Below are positions 1 to 8,061 of a stretch of 64,000 bases of DNA, one piece after another. The DNA comes from Synoicihabitans lomoniglobus (lineage in GTDB: Bacteria; Verrucomicrobiota; Verrucomicrobiia; Opitutales; Opitutaceae): NCBI RefSeq assembly GCF_029023725.1, contig NZ_CP119075.1, forward strand, positions 2,413,501 through 2,477,500. Direction: 5' to 3'. Numbering within the stretch: position 1 is the first letter of the stretch; each line of letters opens with the position of its first letter. The translations under genes were made by a program, and so were the position numbers. The notes under the pieces are model-generated. The model made no database searches, was not told where the DNA came from, and was given only the letters and a program-made list of their open reading frames with translations.

Positions 1-510
1 ACCGGTGCGGGTCGCGATACGGCCGTCAATGGTCACCGCCGTCTTTGCGGCCACCAACGGCTTACCGGTCGAAATCCAGTGATTGAAAATCAGATTCAGA
101 TCGAGGCACTCCCGCTCCAACACTCCTGCCGTCACTTCGACGCCCGCCGTGCGCAACACCTCCAGACCGCGCCCGGCATGATCCGGATTCGCGTCGTTGG
201 CGCCGACCACGACGCGCTTGATCCCCGCAGCGATGATGGCGTCGCAACACGCGCCCGTGCGGCCCGCGGTCGAACACGGCTCCAACGTCACGTAGAGCGT
301 CGCCGTCTTGCCGGGTTTGCGCCCCAGCGCGGTCAAGGCGGCTTTCTCTGCGTGCGGTCCCCCGTCGGAGGCATGGTGACCTTCCGCGACGATCTTGCCG
401 CGCTCCACCAAGACCGCTCCCACCATGGGATTCGGATGCGTTTCGCCCCACGCTTGGCGCGCCAGGTCCAGCGCCCGTGTCATGAATTGTTCGTCGTTAG
501 GGTCGGACAT
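1..510 (-). CDS. ribD: Riboflavin biosynthesis deaminase/reductase RibD, 3' part beyond window
   Basis: Bifunctional RibD deaminates and then reduces the pyrimidine intermediate of riboflavin synthesis in the cytoplasm. The first 170 codons are present and remain open at the left edge. The start is the ATG at 508-510 (MSDPNDEQF). The deaminase zinc site is visible: HAEKAAL about residue 50, then EPCSTAGRTGACCDAI about residue 80, the family pattern for PCxxxGRTxxC. Near the edge, KPLVAAKTAVTIDGRIAT matches the opening strand of the reductase domain. The start overlaps the end of the upstream MBL hydrolase gene by 14 bases, which suggests translational coupling. The call is sure for the deaminase part; the reductase part is inferred from its first residues. 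Confidence 0.93.
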   Translation of the reverse strand, partial: MSDPNDEQFMTRALDLARQAWGETHPNPMVGAVLVERGKIVAEGHHASDGGPHAEKAALTALGRKPGKTATLYVTLEPCSTAGRTGACCDAIIAAGIKRVVVGANDANPDHAGRGLEVLRTAGVEVTAGVLERECLDLNLIFNHWISTGKPLVAAKTAVTIDGRIATRTG

Positions 511-1132
511 AGGGATTGGTGGCTTTTTCCTGCGCTACGGTGGTGGCCGGGCCATGCCCGGGATACAGCGTGGTTTCGTCGTTCAAAGTATAGATGCGAC
601 TGCGAATCGACGCCGCGAGTTCCTCGCTCGATCCCCCCGGCAAATCGGTGCGTCCCACGCTCCCGGCGAAGATCGCGTCGCCCACGAAAGCGGAGCCGAG
701 CGCACTGAATACAAACATGATGTTGCCCGGACAATGTCCCGGCACGTGACGAATTTCCACGGCTTCGCCGAGGGCCTCGACGGTGTCCCCTTCCTCGACC
801 CATTGATCGATGGTGATGCCCTCCAGACCCAGTTTCGCTCCCATGAAATCTTCCATGACTTCCGGTGTTTCGATCATCGTCTTATCAGCGCGATGCCCCA
901 AGGTCTTGGCCCCGGTCTCCCGCACGATCTCGGCTGCCCCTTGAGTGTGATCCCAGTGGCCGTGGGTGATCCACAATTCGGTCAATTTCACGCCATCGCT
1001 CGCTAACTTGGGCGCAATTTTAGCCCAAATGCCTCCGGGCGCGTCGATGAGCACCGCTTCGCCCCGCGCCGGATCGGTCAGCAAATAGGCGTTGGTTTGG
1101 ATCGGTCCCGCAGGGATCACGTGCAAATTCAT
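497..1132 (-). CDS. MBL-fold metallo-hydrolase (glyoxalase II-like)
   Basis: A 211-aa single-domain metallo-beta-lactamase fold protein. The metal signature HGHWDH lies at residues 57-62, with further ligands in HVPGHCPG (about 131), FVGDAIF (about 150) and YPGHGPAT (about 194). Its length and motif spacing fit small glyoxalase-II-like hydrolases that cleave thioesters such as S-lactoylglutathione, but the true substrate cannot be read from sequence. It is co-transcribed with and overlaps ribD. leuB is divergent, with about 107 bp between the starts that should hold both promoters. Confidence 0.85.
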   Translation of the reverse strand: MNLHVIPAGPIQTNAYLLTDPARGEAVLIDAPGGIWAKIAPKLASDGVKLTELWITHGHWDHTQGAAEIVRETGAKTLGHRADKTMIETPEVMEDFMGAKLGLEGITIDQWVEEGDTVEALGEAVEIRHVPGHCPGNIMFVFSALGSAFVGDAIFAGSVGRTDLPGGSSEELAASIRSRIYTLNDETTLYPGHGPATTVAQEKATNPYVRP

Positions 1133-1239
1133 CGTCCGGAGGACATCGGGAAATCCCGGATCGGTGCAACGTCCAATTATGCACTTTCACTGGTGGCTTG
1201 CCTCCGTCGCCCGACTTCCCGAGCTTTTTCCCTTTTCCC

Positions 1240-2343
1240 ATGACGAAGCTCCGTTTTGCCGTTCTCCCTGGTGACTATATTGGCCCCGAGGTCATGTCCG
1301 AGGCCCTCCGTGTTTTGCAAGCCGCCGCCGCGCCCGCCGGGCTCGAACTCGACTACACCACCGCCGATGTCGGTGGCGCCGGGATCGATAACCACGGCAA
1401 GGCCCTGCCCGATTCCACCCTCGCCGTGTGCCGCGACGCCGACGCCATTCTATTCGGCTCCGTCGGCGGCCCCAAGTGGGAAACACTCCCGCCGAAGGAG
1501 CAGCCGGAGCGCGCCGCCCTCCTGCCTTTGCGCAAGGCGTTCTCGCTGTTCGCCAACATTCGCCCCGGCCTGCTCTACGGCGAACTCACCGACGCCTCTC
1601 CGCTCAAAACCGAGCGCATCCCCGACGGCATCGACATCGTGTGCATTCGCGAGCTCACCGGCGGCATTTACTTTGGCCAACCCAAGTCGACCACTGAACT
1701 CGAGAACGGTGAATTCCAAGCGATCGACACCATGGTCTACAAAACCAGCGAAATCGAGCGCATCGCCGAAGTCGCCGCCGTCACGGCCAAATCCCGCGGC
1801 GGTCGCGTCTGTTCCGTCGACAAGGCCAACGTGCTCGAGACCTCCGTGCTCTGGCGCAAGACGGTCACCGCCTACTTCGCGAAAAACCACCCGGACCTCG
1901 CCCTCACCCACATGTATGTCGACAACGCCGCCATGCAGCTCGCGCGTGATCCCAACCAGTTCGACGTGCTCTTCACCGAAAACATGTTTGGCGACATCCT
2001 CTCCGACGAGATGGCCGTCATCTGCGGATCCCTCGGCATGATGTGCAGCGCTTCGCTCGGCACCGCCCACAACAGCCACGGTCAACCCTTCGGCCTCTAC
2101 GAACCCGCCGGCGGCACGGCCCCCGACATCGCCGGCCAAGGCGTGGCCAACCCCTGCGCCCAGATTCTTTCCGCCGCCATGATGCTGCGTTACAGCTTCG
2201 GCCAGGGCGAACTCGCGACCAAGATCGAAGCCGCCGTCCGCAAAACGGTCACCGAAGACGGCCTCCGCACCGGCGACATCGCCTTCGGCCGCACGCCCGT
2301 CGGCACGACCACGATGGCCGACGCCATCATCGCCAATCTCTGA
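1240..2343 (+). CDS. leuB: 3-isopropylmalate dehydrogenase
   Basis: 367 aa, normal for LeuB, which oxidises and decarboxylates 3-isopropylmalate with NAD in leucine synthesis. Seen: LPGDYIGPEV at the N-terminus, GSVGGPKW, RELTGGIYFG, the metal- and substrate-binding MYVDNAAMQL and NMFGDILSDEMA, and EPAGGTAPDIAGQG in the cofactor region. The ATG at 1240 was preferred over the in-frame one at 1198 because the upstream 14 codons are Pro/Phe-rich and LeuB proteins begin just before the first beta strand (KLRFAVLPGD). LPGDYIGPEV has Tyr where most family members have Gly. A CACGAA inverted repeat follows the stop codon. Confidence 0.96.
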   Translation: MTKLRFAVLPGDYIGPEVMSEALRVLQAAAAPAGLELDYTTADVGGAGIDNHGKALPDSTLAVCRDADAILFGSVGGPKWETLPPKEQPERAALLPLRKAFSLFANIRPGLLYGELTDASPLKTERIPDGIDIVCIRELTGGIYFGQPKSTTELENGEFQAIDTMVYKTSEIERIAEVAAVTAKSRGGRVCSVDKANVLETSVLWRKTVTAYFAKNHPDLALTHMYVDNAAMQLARDPNQFDVLFTENMFGDILSDEMAVICGSLGMMCSASLGTAHNSHGQPFGLYEPAGGTAPDIAGQGVANPCAQILSAAMMLRYSFGQGELATKIEAAVRKTVTEDGLRTGDIAFGRTPVGTTTMADAIIANL

Positions 2344-2350
2344 TTTTAGA

Positions 2351-2442
2351 ACCACGAAACACACGAAATACACGAAACTTTCCTCACCGCTGAAGTCTGT
2401 CCTATTACCGACTGCTTTCGTGTGATTCGTGTATTTCGTGGT
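2351..2442. repeat. CACGAA-type inverted repeat between leuB and alaS
   Basis: The left arm 2351-2377 begins ACCACGAAACACACGAA. The right arm 2416-2442 is its near-perfect reverse complement, ending TATTTCGTGGT. The arms are 27 bp each with a 38-bp centre. Each arm is made of short CACGAAA units. The same sequence recurs as an inverted pair at 50826-50959. It could fold as a long hairpin in a leuB-alaS transcript and may attenuate read-through, but no T-tract is present, so it is recorded as a dispersed repeat rather than a terminator. Confidence 0.9.
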
Positions 2443-2457
2443 TAATACTCTGCTCCC

Positions 2458-5250
2458 ATGACTTCCGCTGAGATCCGTCAGTCGTTCCTCGATTTTTTCG
2501 CCTCCAAACAGCACACCATCGTGCCGTCGGCTTCGCTGATGCCCGACTCGCCCGGACTGCTGTTCACCAACGCCGGCATGAACCAGTTCGTGCCCATCTT
2601 TCTCGGTGAACAAGCCCCGGATGTCACGTCATGGGCCGGCGCCATTCCGTCGTCCGATTCCCGCGCGACCGATACGCAGAAATGTATCCGCGCCGGTGGT
2701 AAACACAACGACCTCGAGGACGTGGGCTACGACACCTACCACCACACGCTCTTCGAGATGTTGGGCAACTGGTCCTTCGGCGATTACTTCAAAGAGGAGT
2801 CCATCACCTGGGGTTGGGAATTGCTCACCAAGGTCTGGGGCATTCCGGCCAAGCGCCTGTTCGCCACCGTTTACTCGCCCGACGTCGCCGCCGGTGATCC
2901 CTCGGAATTCGACACCGAAGCGCACGCCATTTGGAAAGCCATCTTTGAAGCCGAAGGCCTCGACCCCGCCGTGCACATCGTCAACGGCAACAAGAAGGAC
3001 AACTTCTGGATGATGGGCGACACCGGCCCCTGCGGTCCGTGCTCCGAGCTCCACTTCAATCTGCGCGAGTCCGACGACGAGGCCGAAGGTCGCTCCCGCG
3101 TCAACGCCGACGATCCCCGCTGCATCGAGATTTGGAATCTCGTCTTCATCCAGTTCAACGCCAACGCCGACGGCACCTTCTCCCCCCTCGCCGCCCAGCA
3201 CGTCGACACCGGCATGGGCTTCGAGCGCGTCGCCGGCATTTACGCCACGACCAACGGCTTCACCGATTTCACCAAAGAGCCGTCCAACTACGCCGCCGAC
3301 GTCTTCGCCCCGCTCTTCGCCAAAGTCACCGAACTCTCCGGCAAAACCTACGGCGAGACCGTGCCGACCAAACGCGAAGGTCTGAGCGAACAGGAAAACA
3401 CCGACATCGCATTCCGCGTGCTGGCCGACCACGCCCGCACCATCAGCTGCGCCATCGCCGACAACATCCTCCCCGGCAACGAAGGCCGCAACTACGTCAT
3501 CCGCCGCATCCTCCGTCGCGGCATTCTCTACGGCAAAAAACTCGGGCTAACCACCGGCTTCTTCGAACAACTCGTCCCCGCCGTCGTCGAGTCCCTCGGC
3601 CCCGTCTTCCCCGAACTCATCGAGAAACAGGTCATCATCCGCAAGGTCATCAAAAGCGAAGAAGAGAGCTTTGGGCGCACGCTGGAGAGAGGACTGCGAC
3701 TTTTTGAGGAAATAGCGGTTACATTGAAAGAGTTTGGAAAAGATGCTGATACCCCAGAGGCCGGAAAATGGAAACACCCATCCGATAGAGAACCATGCAA
3801 AATTATTGCCGGGAAATGGGCTTTCCAACTCTACGACACTTTCGGTTTCCCGCTCGACATGACGCAGCTCCTCGCGACCGAACGTGGACTCACCGTCGAT
3901 GTCGACGGGTTCAACGAGCTCATGGAGCAGCAGCGTGACCGCGCCCGCGCCGCGCAAAAGAAGGAAGTCATCGTCGCCGCCACAGAAGGCGAAACGCAGG
4001 TCAATCACGCCGCCACGGAGTTCACCGGCTACGACTTCGGAAACCTCACCGCCTTCGCTAGCTCCTTGGTCGATGTCGTCGACGCCGAAGATGCCACCTA
4101 TCTCGTGTTCAAGGCCTCGCCCTTCTACGCCGAAATGGGCGGACAGGCGGGCGACGCCGGCACCGCCACCATTGGTGATCTCACGATCGAAATCACCGAC
4201 ACGATCAAAGACAAAGCCGGTCGCTTCCTGCACAAATGTAGGAGCGCGCTGGCGCGCGATGCTTCACTCGCCATCGGTTCCACCGCGACTCTCAACGTCG
4301 ACCTCACGCGGCGCCGCGCCATCTCGCGCCACCACAGCGCGACCCACCTCATTCACTGGGCCCTGCGCAAGGTCTTGGGCGACCACGTACACCAAGCCGG
4401 CACGCACAAGACGCCCGAGCGCCTCCGCTTTGACTTCGCTCATTTCGAGGCCATGACGCCGGACCAGATCGCCGAGGTCGAACGTCTCGTTAACGCGCAG
4501 GTCATCGACAACGCCGTCGTCAAAAACTACGAAACCGAGTTTGATAAAAAGCCCGAAGGCACCCTCGCCTTCTTTGGCGAAAAATACGGTCGCATCGTGC
4601 GCGTCGTCGACATCGGCGGCTACAGCATCGAGCTCTGCGGCGGCACCCACGTGCAGACCGCTGGTGAGATCGGCTTGATCAAAATCGTGGCCGAGTCCGC
4701 CATCGCTGCAGGCACGCGCCGCATCGAAGCCGTCGCGGGAGCGGCGTCCTACGCGTTTGTTACCGAACACGAGACCGCCCTGCGCACCGTCAGCGGCAAG
4801 CTCAACGCCGGTCCCCAGGACGTGAACCAAAAGCTCGACGCCCTGCTCGCCCAAAAGGCGGAGATCGAAAAGAAGCTCAAAGCCTTCGAACAAAAAGCGT
4901 CCGCCAATCAAGCCGACGATCTTATCGCCCAAGCTACCGATCGCGACGGCCTCAAATGGGTGTCCGCCGTCGTCACCGCCGAAAACCCGAACGCCCTGCG
5001 CGCCCTCGGCTCGCAGATGATCGGCAAGCTCGGTGACGGCATTGTGATTCTCGGGGCCGCGTTTGGCGAAAAAGCCTCGGTCGTCGCTTTCTGTTCGCCC
5101 GCCGCCATCGCCGCCGGTCACCAGGCCGGCAAGCTCGTGGCCGAACGCTCCGCCGCTCTCGGCGGCAAAGGCGGCGGCAAACCCGACTTCGCCATGGGCG
5201 GTGGTCGCGAGCCCGCCAAGCTCGCCGACGTTTTGCGTCTCGACGCCTAA
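2458..5250 (+). CDS. alaS: Alanyl-tRNA synthetase with two unusual insertions
   Basis: 930 aa, longer than the roughly 875 aa usual for bacterial AlaRS, which charges tRNA-Ala and edits mischarged Ser/Gly. Seen: a class II catalytic core from residue 1 with AGMNQFVPIFLG, the LYDTFGFPLD helix, the editing-domain zinc motifs HSATH (H626, H630) and CGGTH (C727), and a C-terminal Gly-rich C-Ala domain. Two stretches explain the extra length. Residues about 417-456 are AT-rich and unlike the surrounding coding sequence. Residues 594-602 (CRSALARDA) are encoded by a 23-bp repeat also found in intergenic DNA. The frame stays open through both, so the gene is probably functional. Confidence 0.96.
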   Translation: MTSAEIRQSFLDFFASKQHTIVPSASLMPDSPGLLFTNAGMNQFVPIFLGEQAPDVTSWAGAIPSSDSRATDTQKCIRAGGKHNDLEDVGYDTYHHTLFEMLGNWSFGDYFKEESITWGWELLTKVWGIPAKRLFATVYSPDVAAGDPSEFDTEAHAIWKAIFEAEGLDPAVHIVNGNKKDNFWMMGDTGPCGPCSELHFNLRESDDEAEGRSRVNADDPRCIEIWNLVFIQFNANADGTFSPLAAQHVDTGMGFERVAGIYATTNGFTDFTKEPSNYAADVFAPLFAKVTELSGKTYGETVPTKREGLSEQENTDIAFRVLADHARTISCAIADNILPGNEGRNYVIRRILRRGILYGKKLGLTTGFFEQLVPAVVESLGPVFPELIEKQVIIRKVIKSEEESFGRTLERGLRLFEEIAVTLKEFGKDADTPEAGKWKHPSDREPCKIIAGKWAFQLYDTFGFPLDMTQLLATERGLTVDVDGFNELMEQQRDRARAAQKKEVIVAATEGETQVNHAATEFTGYDFGNLTAFASSLVDVVDAEDATYLVFKASPFYAEMGGQAGDAGTATIGDLTIEITDTIKDKAGRFLHKCRSALARDASLAIGSTATLNVDLTRRRAISRHHSATHLIHWALRKVLGDHVHQAGTHKTPERLRFDFAHFEAMTPDQIAEVERLVNAQVIDNAVVKNYETEFDKKPEGTLAFFGEKYGRIVRVVDIGGYSIELCGGTHVQTAGEIGLIKIVAESAIAAGTRRIEAVAGAASYAFVTEHETALRTVSGKLNAGPQDVNQKLDALLAQKAEIEKKLKAFEQKASANQADDLIAQATDRDGLKWVSAVVTAENPNALRALGSQMIGKLGDGIVILGAAFGEKASVVAFCSPAAIAAGHQAGKLVAERSAALGGKGGGKPDFAMGGGREPAKLADVLRLDA
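4238..4260. repeat. 23-bp palindromic repeat (GTAGGAGCG family) inside alaS
   Basis: The element begins GTAGGAGCG and ends GCGCGCGAT, and reads in frame as part of CRSALARDA in AlaRS. Two other 23-bp copies with the same ends lie at 40606-40628 and 57213-57235 (both inverted), and a shortened one at 57146-57166. The other copies are intergenic, which makes insertion into alaS the simplest reading. Confidence 0.85.
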
Positions 5251-5310
5251 GCCACGATCAAAGATCGACCGGGGCGGCCCGGTGTGCTTGCCTCGCAGGC
5301 ACTCCCACCC

Positions 5311-6303
5311 ATGGCCGCCGATCATTCAGTCGAGACGGAAACCGCCCGGTTCGAACGTTTGTTCGATGCCGCCAACGACTTGCTGTATCGCCACACCTCG
5401 CGGGCGGAAAAAGCGTTTCGTGATCTGCTGGAAACCATCCCGTTCGAGCACAAACTCACCCGGGCCCGCGTGATGGAGCGCCTGTGCATCGCGTTGCGCA
5501 TTCTTGGTCATTATCACGAGGCGATTCAGATCGGCACGGATGCGATGCCGCTGTTTGAATCCGGCAACGACGACGCCGGTCTGGGCCGGGTTTGCGTCGC
5601 ATTGGGGAATGTTTCCTGGAGTCAGGGCGACTTGCTCAAGGCCCTCGCCTACTACGAGTCGGCCCTCGAAATCCGACGCACCTTGAACGATCCCAAAGCG
5701 CTGGCCGGTGCGCTCGGTAGTGTGGCCAACATCCTTTCCGAATTGGACCGTCTGCCCGAGGCCCGCGAACATTACGAAGAGGCCTTGGCGTTGAGCGAAT
5801 CATTCGATGACAAACGCTTTGCCGCTCGCACGCACAATAATCTCGGCGAATGCCTCCTCTTGATGGACGAGTGCCAGGCAGCCATGACCCACTGCGAAGC
5901 TTCCCTGCGCGCCGTGCGAGCCCTGGGCGACCGCGCTGACGAACCCAATGTTTTGATCAACCTGGGGCGCATCCAAACGCGATTGCGTCAGTGGCAGTCG
6001 GCACTCGATCTGCTCGACGAAGCCGCCGCCGCCGCGGTGATCGCGGAGGATCGGCGCACCGAAGCCGAAGCGATGATGCATCGCGCCGTGCTCACCGAAG
6101 ATCGCGGTCGGGAAGACCCCCGCTATCTCGGACAGGCCGAGCTCTTTCGGCAGGAGGCCCTGGCGCTGACCGAAGAGATTGGCGCCGACAATTTAAGCCT
6201 GCTGCTGCACGAACACAGCGCGGTCGCCGCCGATCGTCGGGGCGACAAACTAAAAGCGACGGCGCATTGGGCCTCGGTCAACGCCCTGAAGGCACGCCGC
6301 TGA
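5311..6303 (+). CDS. Tetratricopeptide-repeat protein
   Basis: 330 aa built almost wholly of TPR helices. Recognisable TPR units include ALAYYESALEIRRTLND (about residue 115) and AREHYEEALALSESFDD (about 152), with others along the chain. There is no signal peptide, so it is probably a cytoplasmic scaffold or regulator with an unknown partner. The start is the ATG at 5311; a longer frame from 5284 would run through the palindrome-like TGCTTGCCTCGCAGGCA just upstream, which is not typical coding sequence. It lies between alaS and the alkC-like gene on the same strand and could be co-transcribed with the latter (28-bp gap). Confidence 0.82.
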   Translation: MAADHSVETETARFERLFDAANDLLYRHTSRAEKAFRDLLETIPFEHKLTRARVMERLCIALRILGHYHEAIQIGTDAMPLFESGNDDAGLGRVCVALGNVSWSQGDLLKALAYYESALEIRRTLNDPKALAGALGSVANILSELDRLPEAREHYEEALALSESFDDKRFAARTHNNLGECLLLMDECQAAMTHCEASLRAVRALGDRADEPNVLINLGRIQTRLRQWQSALDLLDEAAAAAVIAEDRRTEAEAMMHRAVLTEDRGREDPRYLGQAELFRQEALALTEEIGADNLSLLLHEHSAVAADRRGDKLKATAHWASVNALKARR

Positions 6304-6331
6304 AACGGCTACCATCGAGCAACACATCGCC

Positions 6332-7447
6332 ATGGCGAAATCCCCACCCGCTCCGGCGAGCACCTTCAGTATGAAGGATTGGTTCAACGCCGACCGCTAC
6401 CACACGATCGCTGATCAACTCACCGCGGTCGATCCCGGCTTCGATCGAAAGCGTTTCCTACAACTCACCCTCGATGGTCTGGAGTCGCGCGAACTCATGG
6501 ACCGCATGCGACAAACCGCGCGGGCCGCCGCACTCACCTTGTCCGGCGCGGTGCGAAAGCAGATCGCGACCTTGCGGAGAATCGCCCCGCAAACGGACCA
6601 TGGTTTCGTCGGTATTTGGTTCGCGGAATTTGTCGCCAATGAAGCGCTGGATCAGCCGGACCTGGCGCTACCCGCATTGCACTTTTTCACCCGCTATGGA
6701 TCTGCCGAATTTGCCATCCGCCGGTTCATCGTGCGCGACCCCGGAGCCACGCTGGCCCGCATGCAACCATGGACGCAGGACGACAACGAGCACGTCCGAC
6801 GACTGGCGAGCGAAGGCGCGCGACCGCGTCTGCCGTGGGGCGTGCGACTCGATGCGTTGATCGCCGATCCCACGCCGACACGACCGATCCTCGAAGCGCT
6901 CAAAGCCGACTCTTCGCTCTACGTGCGAAAGTCCGTGGCCAACCACCTCAATGACATTGCCAAGGATCACGCGGACTACGTCGTCGCGTGGTGTGCGCCC
7001 TGGCAAAGCCTCGGTCCCGACAGTGCGTGGATCGTTCGACATGGCTTGCGCACCCTCATCAAACGCGGCCATCCCGGCGCGTTGAAAATCGTCGGTGCCG
7101 GCGCCGACGCGAAAGTCGACATCACGACCTTCGCCGCCACGCCGACCACCGTGACATTGGGCGGATCATTGCAAATCGACCTTCACCTCGCGTCGCTCGC
7201 TCGCGGCGACCAAACCCTGATCATTGACTACGTCGTCCACTACGTGAAGGCATCCGGCAAGGCCTCCCCCAAAGTATTTAAGTGGAAACAGTTAAGCCTG
7301 AAAGCCAGTGAACGAATCACGCTGCGCAAACACCAGACAATCCGTGATTTCACCACCCGCCGACACCACGCCGGTCACCACCTCGTGGAGCTGCAAATCA
7401 ACGGCCAACGACTCGCCGAGACGCACTTCGAATTGAAGTTGAAGTGA
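6332..7447 (+). CDS. AlkC-type DNA alkylation repair protein (HEAT repeats plus C-terminal Ig-like domain)
   Basis: 371 aa. The N-terminal 240 residues match AlkC/AlkD-family DNA glycosylases: MKDWFNADRYHTIADQL, DRMRQTARAA, then the family hallmarks HVRRLASEGARPRLPW (about 154) and LYVRKSVANHLNDIAKDH (about 190). These are HEAT-like repeats that bind DNA and excise 3-methyl and related alkyl bases. The last about 110 residues (from ITTFAATPTT) look like an all-beta Ig-like domain, as described for AlkC proteins that use it to grip DNA. Two starts are possible (6332 or the Met at 6371); the first was kept. Substrate range cannot be judged. Confidence 0.88.
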   Translation: MAKSPPAPASTFSMKDWFNADRYHTIADQLTAVDPGFDRKRFLQLTLDGLESRELMDRMRQTARAAALTLSGAVRKQIATLRRIAPQTDHGFVGIWFAEFVANEALDQPDLALPALHFFTRYGSAEFAIRRFIVRDPGATLARMQPWTQDDNEHVRRLASEGARPRLPWGVRLDALIADPTPTRPILEALKADSSLYVRKSVANHLNDIAKDHADYVVAWCAPWQSLGPDSAWIVRHGLRTLIKRGHPGALKIVGAGADAKVDITTFAATPTTVTLGGSLQIDLHLASLARGDQTLIIDYVVHYVKASGKASPKVFKWKQLSLKASERITLRKHQTIRDFTTRRHHAGHHLVELQINGQRLAETHFELKLK

Positions 7448-7571
7448 AGCCCCTGTGGGCAAGTTCCCTCCGTTGCGAATCCGCCGCTCTTACCCGCCAA
7501 ACATCAAACCCACGGCAAGGAGAGGCCTGACGTTGACGCTCGTCGTGGTTGGCTGAATCTAGGTCTCCGCC

Positions 7572-8024
7572 ATGATCAATTTCAGCGCTCCCGACCTCAC
7601 CCAGCATCCGCCCCGCAGTCCCCGTGTGAGATTGGGCGGCTTTGTGCATCTGCCGCGCCTCCTCGACAAGGCCCGGGCATTCGTGGCGGGCAAGCACGGG
7701 GCCTACACCTACCCCTGCCCGATGGACGAACGGTTGTTCGCCTTCGTCGGAGTGAGCGCCGACGCCTTTCTCGACGCCGTGCGCAGTGGTAAATCGGATA
7801 CGCAAATGCTGGCGTGGTTGCGCGAGAACATGTCGATCCCCCGCGCCCCGCACGAAATTCTCGCCTGGTCGGAGTGGTTGCAGGACATGGCTCCGGGAGA
7901 TCCCCGCCGCCACGGTAATTTTGCCACCGAGATCGAACGCATGGCCCCTGGTCGCGAGGACATCGTCACGACGTTCGACCGTCTCGAACTCGACGACTTC
8001 ACTTCTTTCGGCGGCCAAGGCTGA
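7572..8024 (+). CDS. DUF5069 domain protein
   Basis: 150 aa. The DUF5069 pattern is visible: APDLTQHPPRSPRVRLGG at the start, then LPRLLDKARAF, YPCPMDERLFAF and DAFLDAV. Members are small cytoplasmic proteins common in Verrucomicrobiota and related phyla; no function is established. There is no signal peptide or membrane segment. It is 37 bp upstream of the ispH-like gene on the same strand, so the two may share a transcript, though no functional link is evident. Confidence 0.8.
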   Translation: MINFSAPDLTQHPPRSPRVRLGGFVHLPRLLDKARAFVAGKHGAYTYPCPMDERLFAFVGVSADAFLDAVRSGKSDTQMLAWLRENMSIPRAPHEILAWSEWLQDMAPGDPRRHGNFATEIERMAPGREDIVTTFDRLELDDFTSFGGQG

Positions 8025-8061
8025 CCACGGCGCGCCACTGGGCCCTATTTTCATTCCCTTC

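Noticed and set aside
5252-5310. A terminator or REP element between alaS and the TPR gene
   Set aside because: GACCGGGGCGGCCCGGT and TGCTTGCCTCGCAGGCA look palindromic, but neither has a T-tract nor a second clear copy in the window, so they are not listed as features.
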